A DNA stretch of 64,000 bases, taken from Kitasatospora aureofaciens. Lineage in GTDB: Bacteria > Actinomycetota > Actinomycetes > Streptomycetales > Streptomycetaceae. The translations under genes and the position numbers were made by a program. The notes beneath the pieces were generated by a model, which saw nothing but the letters and a program-made list of their open reading frames with translations, made no database searches and was not told where the DNA came from. This document shows, in pieces, positions 1 through 8,827 of this stretch; positions within the stretch are counted from its first letter, which is position 1; each line of letters starts with the position of its first letter. The stretch is taken from positions 1-64,000 of the forward strand of contig JODU01000016.1 of assembly GCA_000720845.1 (NCBI GenBank). Direction: 5' to 3'.

Positions 1-1
1 C

Positions 2-184
2 GCCAAGTCTTGGGTGCGGGGACGTGACCTGTTCCTCAGCACGCTGGCCACCGCCTGGGCCCGCAGCGCCGCCATGGCCGACGAATCTTCCCCCGACGCA
101 CTCGCTTCCCTCATGCGCACCGGGTGGGAGACATCCACGACGGAAGGCGTGCCCGGGTGCGACCAAGCCCCCTCGTATCCATAG
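2..184 (+). CDS. C-terminal fragment of an unidentified protein (cut by window edge)
   Basis: An open frame with no in-frame start runs in from the window edge and ends at a TAG at 182-184, giving the last 60 residues. It has a short helix-like stretch (RDLFLSTLATAWARSAAMA) followed by an acidic, Gly/Pro-containing tail. GC bias at third positions fits coding. I do not recognise the family. Confidence 0.4.
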   Translation, partial: AKSWVRGRDLFLSTLATAWARSAAMADESSPDALASLMRTGWETSTTEGVPGCDQAPSYP

Positions 185-359
185 CGGGGAACCGACCGGT
201 GTGAGGACCTTCCGCAACGAACGTCCCGGATGGCGCGCCATTGGACAGCCCTCACCTCCCCCCTGTCAGGCGTGACCGAGCGCCTTGTCATTTGGGTGCC
301 GACGCCGCATCGACCGCACCACCACCCCCCATTCCCCACTCGATGCAAGGAGATCAACC

Positions 360-869
360 GTGAAGATCGGCATTTTGGGCGTAGGACACATCGGCAAGAC
401 CCTGACCCGGCGGCTCAGTGCCGCGGGACACGAGGTGAAGGTGGCCAACTCGCGCGGCCCGCACACGATCGGGACCGACGTGCTGTCCTCGGGCGGGCGA
501 GCGGTCACCGCGGCGGAGGCCGTGGCGGACGTCGATGCCGTGATCCTCTCGATTCCCCTGAACCGCATTCCGCAGATCGCGCCGCTGATCGCCGGTGTAC
601 CGGCCGACACGGTCGTCATCGACACGTCGAACTACTACCCGGCGCGGGACGACCGGATCGGAGCCATCGATGCCGGGCAGGTCGAGAGCCTGTGGGTCAC
701 CGAACAGCTTGGCCGGCCGATCGCCAAGGCATGGAACGCGATCGGTTCCCACTCGTTCGCGGCCAAGGACAGCCCCGCGGGCACTCCCGGACCTTCGCGT
801 CGGCGTCGCTTGCGTCGAGAGGGGCCTGCGGGTCTCTCAGTTCTTCAATCAAGGTGGAGCGGTCACTGA
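360..869 (+). pseudogene. Truncated NADPH-binding oxidoreductase (F420-reductase-like Rossmann protein)
   Basis: GTG start at 360 with an AAGGAG ribosome site at 347-352. Residues 1-143 form a Rossmann domain beginning MKIGILGVGHIG (dinucleotide-binding Gly motif) with the family segment VIDTSNYYPARDDRIGAI. It is clearly paralogous to the intact 245-residue protein at 16257-16994, matching it up to the shared segment SPAGTPG / VPAGTPG. After that (about position 788) the reading continues into an unrelated Arg-rich stretch and stops at 869, so the C-terminal third is lost. The sequence right of the break looks more protein-like on the minus strand (to about 939), suggesting a novel joint rather than a point mutation. 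A truncated but still translated product cannot be excluded. Confidence 0.75.
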
Positions 870-1097
870 AGTCGGCCCGGCTGTCGCCGGTCCGGTCGCG
901 CTCGGCGAGCGTGCCGTGCGGCCTGCCCATCGCCGGCAAGCCAGTGACTTGGCGGTAGGAGGCCGCTCAGCCGCCGGTGTCTCATGAGACACGTCATCCG
1001 CTGATGATCGCCGGTGAGGCCGAACCGGGCCACGAGATGTCGAGTGGCCGGTGCCCCCTCCCTGGAACGTATGCCACCCAAGCGCTGCGCGAAGACA

Positions 1098-1775
1098 TCA
1101 CATGTACAGCTCACGTGCCGACGGCGTAGGGCGCGAGGCGGCGAAGCGGTTGGTGTAGGCGAAGTTGAGGACCGTGCGGCGTACACCTGGCCGGGTGAGA
1201 GGGGTGACACGGTGCGCCGTGGTGTCGCTGCGCAGGAGATAGGCGTCGCTGGCACGGTGATGGGCCGAGCGTGCTTGGTCGGTGTCCAGGTCGGCCAGTG
1301 AGCCGGCCTGCGGAACGTACTGAAGCAGACCGCCGTCGGCGGCTTCGGGCGGCGCTTCCAGGAAGAGCACCAGCGCGTAGGGGTAGTCGTCGGTGTGCGC
1401 GCCGTGGGTGTCACCTTGCTGATGGAGGACGTTGAGCACGTGCCGTTCCAGCGGGTCGGGCACCGTCACGGGCGGCTCGCCGGCGATCTCGCCCACGAGA
1501 CCGAGCAGAAGCGGGTTCTCGTACAGCTCGCGAACCAGTGGTGACTCCCGGGCGATGTCGTGGCCGCCGAGGGTCGTCATGTGCCGGGGGGAGTCGTTCA
1601 TGCACGACATCGTGAAGTCCCGGCGCCGGGCAATCTCCGCCAGTCGCCGGGCCTCCGCCCGTACCTCGCCCAGGCCGTCCACGGTGAGCAGGCCGGGCAA
1701 GGGGGCGTAGCCGTCGTTACGGAATCGCAGTCGGGCGGCAGCCCTCTCCTCGTCGGTGCGGGCGGCGAAGGGCAC
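1098..1775 (-). CDS. Fe(II)/2-oxoglutarate-dependent oxygenase, HalD/BesD-like (probable hydroxylase)
   Basis: A 225-residue protein resembling small 2-oxoglutarate oxygenases of the HalD/BesD (ArpA-related) group. The chosen GTG at 1775 has GGAAGG 8 nt upstream; an earlier GTG at 1808 would add 11 residues but lacks a good ribosome site. The jelly-roll core carries HGAHTDDYPYALVLFLEAP (about residues 124-142) and a second His in TTAHRVTPLTRPG (about H188), followed by Arg residues suited to bind 2-oxoglutarate. The metal-binding motif is H-T-D (H127, D129). Known radical halogenases of this group replace the Asp by Gly to make room for chloride, so the intact Asp argues for hydroxylation. 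The substrate, by analogy a free amino acid or small metabolite, is inferred only. No operon partner; the next gene leftward is the broken gene at 360. Confidence 0.7.
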   Translation of the reverse strand: MPFAARTDEERAAARLRFRNDGYAPLPGLLTVDGLGEVRAEARRLAEIARRRDFTMSCMNDSPRHMTTLGGHDIARESPLVRELYENPLLLGLVGEIAGEPPVTVPDPLERHVLNVLHQQGDTHGAHTDDYPYALVLFLEAPPEAADGGLLQYVPQAGSLADLDTDQARSAHHRASDAYLLRSDTTAHRVTPLTRPGVRRTVLNFAYTNRFAASRPTPSARELYM

Positions 1776-1993
1776 AGGCGGTGCCTTCCGGTCGGGTGGA
1801 CAGGACACGCCTCATGCGTCCCCGGATGGCGCGCAGCTCAGTCCCCCACGGCTTGGAAGTGTCCGAAAACCGTGCGGACCCGCACAGCCCCCCGCAGACG
1901 AGGAATGACGGTCGGTGAGGGGTCGTCGGCGGCGCGGGACGCCGACCACCCCTCACGGGCTCGGAGCTGGATGTGAAACGTGAATCCGGAAGC

Positions 1994-3286
1994 CTAACCG
2001 GCGGCCGTCGCGGCGTCGGCGACCCCGGGGGCGGCCGGCTCCTTGGCGGCGGGCGGTGTGCGGTAGGCGCGAAGGGGCGCGTTGGTCGCGGCCACGACGG
2101 CGATCGCCAGGAGGGCGGACAGCCCTCCGAAGACCAGGGAGAAGGGAGCAGAGGTGACCGACGCCAACAGGCCCCCGCGGAAGTTGCCGAGTTCGGGGCC
2201 CGCGACACCGATGACGTGTTCCACCGAGGAGACCCGACCGCGGTACGCGTCCGGGGTCTCCAGCTGGACCAGGGCGCTGCGGGTGACGACGGACACGGTG
2301 TCGGCAGCGCCGGCCACCGCCAGGCAACCGAGCGCCAGCCACAACGGCCCCGCCAGACCGAAACAGGCCAGTGCCACGCCCCAGACCCCGGCTGCGGAAA
2401 GCTGTACGAGGCCGCTGCGGCGCCAGCGCGTCACCGTGCCGGAGAGCAGACCGGCCGTGATCCCGCCGACCGCGACGGCCGAGAGGAACAGGCCGAGGGT
2501 CTGCGGGTCTCCCCCGAAACGGATCTCGTTGACCAGCGGGAAGAGCGCGATGGGCATGGCGAGCAGTGTTGCGGACAGGTCGGTGGCCATCGAGCCCCAC
2601 AGCGTCGGGCGGCGCAGGGTGATCCGCCAACCGCCACGCTCGGGCCGACGCCTGCCGCCTGCCGCGCCGGCGCCTTCGGGCCGCAGAGCGGGCAGGCGGA
2701 TCACCGCGAGCATCGAGACTGCCATGGCCACGGCCTGGGCGGCGTATGCGGCGGGGAAATCCCAGCGGGCGATGATCAGTCCGGCCATCGCGGGACCGGC
2801 CAGCATCGCCGCCTGGAAGGAGACGTTGGTCAGCGCGAGCCCGGCCGCGACCTGGTCGCCCGGCAACAGCCGGACCGGGAAGGTGCGCCGGGCAGGAGCT
2901 CCGAGGGCGCTGCAACTTGTCCCCAGGCCGACAAGGGCGAGCAACAGCAGCACGTCACGGTTGTCCGCCAGGGCCTGGGCGCACAGCCCCGCGGAGGCCA
3001 GCAGTTGGCCCGCTGTGGTGGCCCGCACCACCGCACGGCGGTCAACGGTGTCGGCCAACGTGCCGCCGAGCAGCCCGAACAGCACCATCGGCAGGCCGGT
3101 GGCGAGGCCGATGGCGCCGGTGCCCACTGGACTGCCGGTCAGGTCCCAGACCTGGGCCAGCACCGCCACATTGGCTATCTGTCCGCCGAGTTGGGAGACC
3201 GAGGTGCCGATCCACAGGTCGCGAAACGGCCGGCTGCTCCGCAGCGGGCGGGTGTCGAGGAAGCGGACCCGCACACGCCGCCTCAT
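1994..3286 (-). CDS. MFS exporter, EntS-like
   Basis: A 430-residue major facilitator protein with about 12 hydrophobic segments, resembling the enterobactin-exporter (EntS/MFS_3) type. An N-terminal DTRPLRSSRPFRDLWIGTSVS leads into TM1, and the typical RxxYRGRVSSVEHVI segment sits near residue 350. The ATG at 3286 overlaps the TGA of the upstream MarR gene by 4 nt (ATGA), which fixes the start and indicates translational coupling; the open frame runs upstream but without reason to start there. The pair MarR-MFS suggests drug- or metabolite-inducible efflux. Substrate unknown. Confidence 0.85.
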   Translation of the reverse strand: MRRRVRVRFLDTRPLRSSRPFRDLWIGTSVSQLGGQIANVAVLAQVWDLTGSPVGTGAIGLATGLPMVLFGLLGGTLADTVDRRAVVRATTAGQLLASAGLCAQALADNRDVLLLLALVGLGTSCSALGAPARRTFPVRLLPGDQVAAGLALTNVSFQAAMLAGPAMAGLIIARWDFPAAYAAQAVAMAVSMLAVIRLPALRPEGAGAAGGRRRPERGGWRITLRRPTLWGSMATDLSATLLAMPIALFPLVNEIRFGGDPQTLGLFLSAVAVGGITAGLLSGTVTRWRRSGLVQLSAAGVWGVALACFGLAGPLWLALGCLAVAGAADTVSVVTRSALVQLETPDAYRGRVSSVEHVIGVAGPELGNFRGGLLASVTSAPFSLVFGGLSALLAIAVVAATNAPLRAYRTPPAAKEPAAPGVADAATAAG

Positions 3287-3771
3287 CGCGGTGGCTCGAC
3301 GAGGTGGTGGAGGATCCGCTGCCGCATCGACCGGCGTTCCAGCGCCCGCTTCACCTCCTCGACCACGGTGGTCATCGCATACGGGAGTTCGCTGTCCAGC
3401 TCGGCGACCGTTTGGTGGGTGGCGCGCCACTCCGCCTCCAGGAACGGCACCAGCGATCGGCCGCGTTCGGTCAGGTCGATCCGCCGGGTGCGGGCGTCGG
3501 GACCCGGCTCGGAGGTGACCAGATCCTCCTTGCGCATGGCGGCGATGGTCTGGCTGATCGCGGAGTGCGAGCGGTCCAGGGACTTCGCAAGCTCGCGAAT
3601 GGTCAGTGGTCCGGTGCGGGCGAGCCGGATCAGCGGATAGGCGAACCGCGGCCGGACCCCCTTGATGCCACGCTCGACGTAGACCTGCTCGATCTCGGCG
3701 TCCATGGCTGCCAGAAGCTCGTGCAGGGAGTGCCAGGGGTCGGGTAGCGCTGTGGGATCTGAAGATGTCAC
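3283..3771 (-). CDS. MarR family transcriptional regulator
   Basis: 162 residues with the MarR winged-helix core: LTIRELAKSLDRSHSAISQTI recognition region (about 57-77) and the DARTRRIDLTERG wing. It is the first gene of a two-gene unit with the MFS exporter and presumably represses it and itself. The GTG start at 3771 follows a TATATT -10 hexamer (3783-3778) by 6 nt, so the mRNA is probably leaderless, and AGCGCT repeats bracket that -10 box. Confidence 0.85.
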   Translation of the reverse strand: MTSSDPTALPDPWHSLHELLAAMDAEIEQVYVERGIKGVRPRFAYPLIRLARTGPLTIRELAKSLDRSHSAISQTIAAMRKEDLVTSEPGPDARTRRIDLTERGRSLVPFLEAEWRATHQTVAELDSELPYAMTTVVEEVKRALERRSMRQRILHHLVEPPR

Positions 3772-3791
3772 AGCGCTAATATAACAGCGCT
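3772..3791 (-). promoter_or_regulatory. MarR operator overlapping a leaderless promoter
   Basis: Two copies of AGCGCT (3772-3777 and 3786-3791) flank the -10 hexamer TATATT. A third AGCGCT lies inside the gene at 3746-3751. Binding here would block the promoter of the MarR-MFS unit directly. Confidence 0.55.
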
Positions 3792-4000
3792 TACCGGTTT
3801 CTCACCCCTCACGGCCGCCGACGCCGGCATTGCTCCGGACACCGTCGTGGTCGCCCGCCTCTCCCGCTCAGGGACCGGCACATCGACTTCCCGGGCCACC
3901 ACCTGTTCAACGTCACCGCCGGCGGCCCGGCGAGGGCCTGCGCCCCTCCCCCGTCCCCGATACCGCCGAGGACGACGAGGAGGGGCGCGGCCGCAGCGGG

Positions 4001-4545
4001 TCAAGGGGTCCAGGCGCCCTGTGCGGCGGTGGTGCGGGCGTGGTCGGTGAAGTCGCGGGGCGGGCGGCCCAGCACCTTTTCCACTTCGCCGGTGAGCGAG
4101 TTGAGGGCGCCGGAGCGGACTTCGGCGTACAGGCCGGTGGTCAGCCGCACCCAGTCCTCGGGCACGCCGTGGGCGCGCTGCTCGGCGGCGTACGTCTCGG
4201 CGCTCAGCGCGGTGCAGCCGATGCCGTGGCCCGTGGCGTGGGCGATGTCGGCCACGGCGTCGGCGAACGACATCAGCCGTGGGCCGCTCAGCTCGTAGTC
4301 CTGCCCGGCGTGCCCGTCCTGGGTCAGGGCGGTGACGGCGACTGCCGCGATGTCCTCGGCGTCGACGAACGCCTCCTTGCCCTGGCCGGCCGGCAGTCGC
4401 ACGTCACCGGAGCGGACCGCATCGCGCAGGAAGTCCTCGCTGAAGTTCTGGAAGAACCAGCGCGGCCGGAGCAGGGTCGCCTCCAGGCCGACCGCGCCCA
4501 GGGCTCGCTCGGCCGCCGCCACATGGCCGGTGTCGAGGACCTGTC
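4001..4545 (-). pseudogene. NmrA-like NAD(P)-binding protein, 3' remnant
   Basis: The minus strand encodes the C-terminal two thirds of an NmrA/SDR-type protein: AAAERALGAVGLEATLLRP, then RWFFQNFSEDFLRDAVRSG, FVDAEDIAAVAVTAL, and a tail ending DFTDHARTTAAQGAWTP. The N-terminal nucleotide-binding half (GxTGxxG) is missing; the frame runs into unrelated sequence at about 4540-4573. It abuts the remnant of a plus-strand AraC gene, so both genes appear to have lost their 5' ends in one deletion. Confidence 0.75.
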
Positions 4546-4712
4546 TGCGCGAGCACCGGATCGCCCTGGCCACCGGGCTGCTGCGCGAACCCGGCGCGAC
4601 GATCGGCGCCGTCGCGGGACGTGTCGGCTACTCCAACGCCGTCGCCCTGAGCTCCGCGTTCAAGAGGTTCCGCGGCATCAGCCCGAGCGAACACCTGACC
4701 GGCAAGGCGTAG
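4546..4712 (+). pseudogene. AraC-family regulator, 3' remnant
   Basis: About 55 codons remain, from LREHRIALATGLLREPG through VAGRVGYSNAVALSSAFKRF to GISPSEHLTGKA and a stop at 4712. This is the last helix-turn-helix of an AraC protein. The whole N-terminal sensor domain and first helix-turn-helix are gone. It lies head to head with the NmrA remnant at 4001, so the ancestor was probably a divergent regulator/oxidoreductase pair like others in this window. Confidence 0.7.
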
Positions 4713-4784
4713 AACCACCTCTCCGCGCCGTACAGGCCCCGGTGCGCTGGCCGAGACACCGGCCGCAAAGCAGCGGGTGATCGC

Positions 4785-4960
4785 ACGCTGGCCACCGTGA
4801 CGGCCTTCTCGTCGTGCTCGCGAAGCATCCGCATGACGGCGGGGGCGGGTGAGGGGGTGCCGGCCCTGCTCCCTGCCGGTGGTGACGACGAGCCGCCTGG
4901 CGATGTCGCGCGGGCGCATCTCCTGGTCACGCGGGTGAAGTGCCATGGACAGCACGTCCT
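4785..4960 (-). pseudogene. Frameshifted recombinase relic
   Basis: The minus strand encodes RPRDIARRLVVTTGREQGRHP and then, after a shift of one base in a run of five C near 4860, SPAPAVMRMLREHDEKAV. Together these resemble a conserved C-terminal segment seen in actinobacterial serine-recombinase/resolvase proteins. No catalytic domain is present. It lies beside the deletion scar at 4545, which suggests mobile-element activity; the family match is from memory and moderate. Confidence 0.45.
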
Positions 4961-5016
4961 CCGGTGACACCCGCGCCGCCGCGCACAAAACGCCGGCTCC
5001 GGACCGAACCGCACGG

Positions 5017-5976
5017 TCACCGACCAGTGTTCACGCTCGGGCGTCGGAAGGCGCCCCGGTAGGCGGCTGGGGTCATGCCGATCTGGCGGCTCAGGTGCTG
5101 GCGGAGCGACTCTCCGGAGCCGAGGCCGCTGCGGCCGGCCACCTGGTCGACGGTGAGAGCGGTGGTCTCCAGCAGCTCGCGGGCCCGCAGCAGCCGCTGC
5201 TGGAGCAGCCATTGGAAGGGGGTCACGCCCGTCTCGGCCGTGAAACGGCGGGTCAGGGTCCGCACACTGACCTTGGCTTGACCGGCCAGGTCGCGCAGGG
5301 AGATCGGTTGGTCCAGGTGCTGCAGTGCCCAGATGCGGGCCGCGTCCAAGGAGGAGTCGGTTTCGACCGGGAGCGGGGTCTGTACGAACTGCGCCTGCCC
5401 GCCCTGGCGGACCGGGGTGACGACAGCGGCGCGGGCCGCCGCGTTGGCCACGGCCGCGCCGTAGTCGCAACTGATCAGGTGCAGGCACAGGTCGATCCCG
5501 GCGGCCGAGCCCGCACCCGTGACGATCGGTCCGTCCTCGACGAACAGCCGGTCGGCGTCCACGCGCACCGAGGGGAAGGCGCGCTGCATCTCCTCGGCCA
5601 GACTCCAGTGGGTGGTGGCGACACGGCCGTCGAGGAGTCCGCCCTGGGCGAGGACGAAGGCACCGCTGCAGATCGAGGTGACGCGCTTGCCCGCGGCGGC
5701 CGCCTGCCGCAAGGCGTCCAGTGCGGCAGGCTCGGCGTCGTGCCGGCTGGCGGTCGAGGGGACGATCACCGTGTCCGCCGCCGTGACTGCCTGAAGGCCG
5801 TGCCGGACCACCACCTCGATGCCGCCGGAGGCGCCGATCACACCGGGCGTGGCGGTGCACACCGTCACCTCATAGCCGGGGCGTCCGTCGATTTCGGCGG
5901 CGCCGAGCAGCGCGGACGGCATGGACAGGTCGAACGGTTTGACCGCGGGAACGGCCAGGACGGCGACACGATGCAT
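5017..5976 (-). CDS. GlxA-type regulator: DJ-1/PfpI domain plus AraC DNA-binding domain
   Basis: 319 residues. The N-terminal half is a DJ-1/PfpI-like amidotransferase fold (MHRVAVLAVPAVKPFDLSMP, nucleophile-elbow region TSICSGAFVLAQGGLLDG). The C-terminal half is an AraC domain with two helix-turn-helices (ISLRDLAGQAKVSVRTLTRRF and LTVDQVAGRSGLGSGESLRQH). The ATG at 5976 is preferred because AAGGA sits 7-8 nt upstream; an ATG at 5997 would add seven residues. It is divergent from the epimerase-like gene at 6125 across a 148-bp gap and probably controls it. Effector unknown. Confidence 0.9.
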   Translation of the reverse strand: MHRVAVLAVPAVKPFDLSMPSALLGAAEIDGRPGYEVTVCTATPGVIGASGGIEVVVRHGLQAVTAADTVIVPSTASRHDAEPAALDALRQAAAAGKRVTSICSGAFVLAQGGLLDGRVATTHWSLAEEMQRAFPSVRVDADRLFVEDGPIVTGAGSAAGIDLCLHLISCDYGAAVANAAARAAVVTPVRQGGQAQFVQTPLPVETDSSLDAARIWALQHLDQPISLRDLAGQAKVSVRTLTRRFTAETGVTPFQWLLQQRLLRARELLETTALTVDQVAGRSGLGSGESLRQHLSRQIGMTPAAYRGAFRRPSVNTGR

Positions 5977-6124
5977 GGCTAGATCCTTGGATCTCATGGC
6001 TTTCGGGCCACTAACCTACCCTGCGCCCGCACGGCAGAGTTGGGCGTGCGGACGGGCCCTCCGTCAACCACATTTCCCTCATCGGGGAGGCGTTCCATTG
6101 TTGAAGGTGAACGGAGACAACACC

Positions 6125-7021
6125 ATGGGTGGATCAGTCGTCATCGGGGCGGGTGCCACCGGGGCAGCGACCGCCAGGCAACTGGCCGACAGCGGCAAGC
6201 GGGTCCGCCTCGTCACCCGCAGCGGCAGTGGTCCTGACCACTCCGCCATCGAACGGGTCGCCCTGGACGCGGGCGACACTGACCAGCTGGCCGAGGCCCT
6301 GGCCGGAGCGACAACGGTCTTCAACGCCGCCATGACCGCCTACCACACCTGGCCGGAGACCATGCCGCCGTTGTTCACCTCGATTCTCGCCGCGACCGAA
6401 CGGGCCGGGGCCGACTACGTGATGCTCGGCAACCACTACGGCTATCGGCAGACCACCGAGCCGGTCACCGAGCGCACCCCGATGGCCCCCAACACCCGAA
6501 AGGGCCGGGTCAGGGCCCAACTGTGGCAGCAGGCCAAGGACGCCCACGACGAAGGGCGGCTGCGGGCCACCGAAGTGCGAGCCGGCCAGTACCTGGGCCC
6601 TGGCGCGGTCTCACAGTTCACGCTGCTGGTCGCGCCCCGAGTCCGCGACGGCGAACTCGCCCTCGTCCACGGCAACCCCGATGCGACCCATTCGTTTTCC
6701 TACACCGAGGACGTCGCAACGGCGCTGGTGGCGGTCAGCAGCGACGAGCGGGCCTGGGGACGGGCCTGGCACGCCCCGGTCATCACCACGACCGTGCGCC
6801 ACGCCGCGACCGACCTGGCCGAACTCCACGGAGCACCCGAACCGCGGTTGGAGCAGCTCACCGAACGGGACATGGCACTGCTGTCCTTCACCGACCCACT
6901 GTGGCGGGAGTTCAGCGAGATGAGCTACATGGTCGAGCGCCCGTTCATCGTGGACGACAGCGATGTCCGCGACACCTTCGGACTCGAGCCTTCAACGCTC
7001 CGGGAAGCGCTGGCGGCCTGA
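6125..7021 (+). CDS. NAD-dependent epimerase/dehydratase-like protein
   Basis: 298 residues beginning MGGSVVIGAGATGAATARQL, a Rossmann motif of the GxGxxG type, followed by an extended-SDR-like body (FNAAMTAYHTWPE, DYVMLGNHYGY, FSYTEDVATALVAV). ATG at 6125 with GGAG 8 nt upstream; an in-frame TTG at 6101 is less likely. It is divergent from the GlxA-type regulator and followed by a strong terminator hairpin, so it is a one-gene unit. Substrate unknown. Confidence 0.8.
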   Translation: MGGSVVIGAGATGAATARQLADSGKRVRLVTRSGSGPDHSAIERVALDAGDTDQLAEALAGATTVFNAAMTAYHTWPETMPPLFTSILAATERAGADYVMLGNHYGYRQTTEPVTERTPMAPNTRKGRVRAQLWQQAKDAHDEGRLRATEVRAGQYLGPGAVSQFTLLVAPRVRDGELALVHGNPDATHSFSYTEDVATALVAVSSDERAWGRAWHAPVITTTVRHAATDLAELHGAPEPRLEQLTERDMALLSFTDPLWREFSEMSYMVERPFIVDDSDVRDTFGLEPSTLREALAA

Positions 7022-7028
7022 CGGGGTG

Positions 7029-7059
7029 GTGGGCGGGCCGGGCTCCGCGGCCCGCCCAC
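7029..7059 (+). terminator. Terminator hairpin after the epimerase-like gene
   Basis: Perfect 11-bp GC-rich arms (GTGGGCGGGCC at 7029-7039, GGCCCGCCCAC at 7049-7059) with a 9-nt loop, starting 8 nt after the stop codon. Confidence 0.75.
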
Positions 7060-7322
7060 GCCGCAACCAACCCGCAGTCCACCCAGCTGACCTCACTGGT
7101 CGCCACCGCAATCGCCAGGAGCGACAGCGCACAGTGAGGCACCATCGGGAGAGTGCTCGTTCCCTTGCAGCCAGCAGGGCCCTCAGCAAGTCCTCTCGTC
7201 GCAGTTCGAGGGCACTTTCCGTGCGCTTCTGATCAACTCCTGGACAGCGCACCTCCTGAAAGCGCGAGGCCAACCCGGCGAGGCCAAGTGACGGCGGCCG
7301 GTGCCGATTCCCCGCGATGGGG
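7060..7322. other. Intergenic stretch, no recognised gene
   Basis: Between the hairpin and the convergent 3' end of the oxidoreductase at 7323 I see no frame with a start, ribosome site and coherent protein-like sequence. Confidence 0.5.
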
Positions 7323-8249
7323 TCAGATGGTGAGAACGAGCTTGCCCTGAAGGTGACCATCGTCGAGCAACCGGTGCGCGTCGGTGACGCGCTCGAACGG
7401 GAACGTCTCCTGCACGTGGACCCGGAGTTCGCCCTGTTCGACGAGGGCGACGAGACCGCGCAGGGCGACCGGATCGGGGTCGACCGCGATGCCGCTGAAG
7501 CGCATGCCGGCCGCCTCGAACCGGGCGGCGAGCTCCGCATCCTCGTCGGCGACCGCCGTCACCAGGTGACCGCCCGGCCGGAGCACTTCGAGCGACCGCG
7601 CGGCAGTGTCGCCGCCGAGCGTGTCGAGTGCGACGTCGATGTCGCGGACCACCTCGGTGAAGTCGACCGCGGTGTAGTCGATCACCTCGTCGGCGCCGAG
7701 CCCTTCGACGAACTTCCGTTTGCTCCCGCTGGCGGTCGCGATGACGTGTGCGCCGAGCGCTTTCGCCATCTGGATCGCGATGTGACCGACCCCGCCGCCA
7801 CCGCCGTGGACCAGGACGCGATCGCCGTCGGTCACGCCGCCGAGGTCGACGAGGCCCTGCCAGGCCGTGAGCCCGACGACCGGCAGCGCGGATGCCTCGA
7901 CGTGCGAGAGCGAGGCAGGCTTGCGTGCCAGGTGCAAGGCCGGCGCCGACACGACCTCGGCGTACGCGCTCGCCGCCCGCGGGAACAGCGGCATCCCGAA
8001 CACCTCGTCGCCGGGCCGGAACCGCCCCGTCTGCGCCTGTTCGACGACGCCGCTGATATCCCAGCCGAGGATGAACGGCGGCTGGCCGATCAGTGGGAAC
8101 TCGCCGGCCCGCAGGCGCGCCTCCAGCGGGTTCAGCCCGATCGCCTTGACCCGGACGAGGACTTCGGTCGGCAGCGGCCGGGGTTCGGGAGCGTCCACGA
8201 TGGTGAGTACCTCGGGACCGCCGAGCCTGTGCTGGGTGATGACTCGCAT
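7323..8249 (-). CDS. NADP-dependent quinone-oxidoreductase-like MDR protein
   Basis: 308 residues of the medium-chain dehydrogenase/reductase superfamily, zinc-free quinone-reductase type: MRVITQHRLGGPEVL start, GROES-like N-terminal domain, and the cofactor motif DGDRVLVHGGGGGVGHIAIQ at about residues 137-156. The start at ATG 8249 has AGGAGAG just upstream; the frame extends 14 codons further without a ribosome site. It is divergent from the HxlR regulator at 8333 with an 83-bp shared region, a common arrangement for electrophile- or quinone-sensing. Confidence 0.88.
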   Translation of the reverse strand: MRVITQHRLGGPEVLTIVDAPEPRPLPTEVLVRVKAIGLNPLEARLRAGEFPLIGQPPFILGWDISGVVEQAQTGRFRPGDEVFGMPLFPRAASAYAEVVSAPALHLARKPASLSHVEASALPVVGLTAWQGLVDLGGVTDGDRVLVHGGGGGVGHIAIQMAKALGAHVIATASGSKRKFVEGLGADEVIDYTAVDFTEVVRDIDVALDTLGGDTAARSLEVLRPGGHLVTAVADEDAELAARFEAAGMRFSGIAVDPDPVALRGLVALVEQGELRVHVQETFPFERVTDAHRLLDDGHLQGKLVLTI

Positions 8250-8332
8250 GACTCTCCTGACTAAAAAAGGGGGGTGTGGGGGAAAAGCCACGCTAGCTAT
8301 CCGAAAGGAACCAGCAGGTACCCTTTGGCGCC

Positions 8333-8782
8333 ATGAGCGATCTTGGTCCCGGCAACCTCTTTCTCGCCGACTGTCCCGCGCGTCTGGCGGTCGAGCTGAT
8401 CGCCGACAAGTGGACGGTGGTCGTACTCGCCGGCCTCAGCAGGGGGCCGGTGCGCCACGGCGAACTGATCGAACTGATCGGGGGCATCTCCCGCAAGATG
8501 CTCACCCAGACGCTCCGACAGCTCGAGGCGCACGGACTAGTCCGCCGTCACGCCTATGCCGAGGCGCCGCCCCGTGTCGAATACGAGCTCACTCCGCTCG
8601 GGGCGACCCTGATCGATCCGATCCACATGCTGGCCGAATGGGCGAGAGAGAACGGCGACGCGGTGCTCGCTGCACACCAAGCCGATCCCGAGGCGGTTAC
8701 CCACGGAACACCGACGACCTCGGCCAGCCGCTCCGCAGGCCAAGCGCTTGATTCTGAAATGATCAGTAATAACGATCAGTGA
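8333..8782 (+). CDS. HxlR family transcriptional regulator
   Basis: 149 residues with the HxlR/YodB winged helix: ADKWTVVVLAGLSRGPVRHGEL, ISRKMLTQTLRQLEAHGLVRR and YAEAPPRVEYELTPLG. A Cys at residue 14 (LADCPARLAVELI) is where redox-sensing members carry their conserved Cys. The TACCCT hexamer at 8319-8324 ends 8 nt before the ATG and no Shine-Dalgarno is visible, so it may be leaderless. The tail beyond residue 125 is Ser/Thr-rich and atypical. It likely represses the divergent oxidoreductase. Confidence 0.88.
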   Translation: MSDLGPGNLFLADCPARLAVELIADKWTVVVLAGLSRGPVRHGELIELIGGISRKMLTQTLRQLEAHGLVRRHAYAEAPPRVEYELTPLGATLIDPIHMLAEWARENGDAVLAAHQADPEAVTHGTPTTSASRSAGQALDSEMISNNDQ

Positions 8783-8827
8783 TTATGACGCACAGGGCTG
8801 TGCCCGACGGGGCCGTCGCCGGCACGC

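Noticed and set aside
3768..4004. 78-codon minus-strand ORF upstream of the MarR gene
   Set aside because: Arg/Pro-rich with no ribosome site and it overlaps the MarR promoter and operator.
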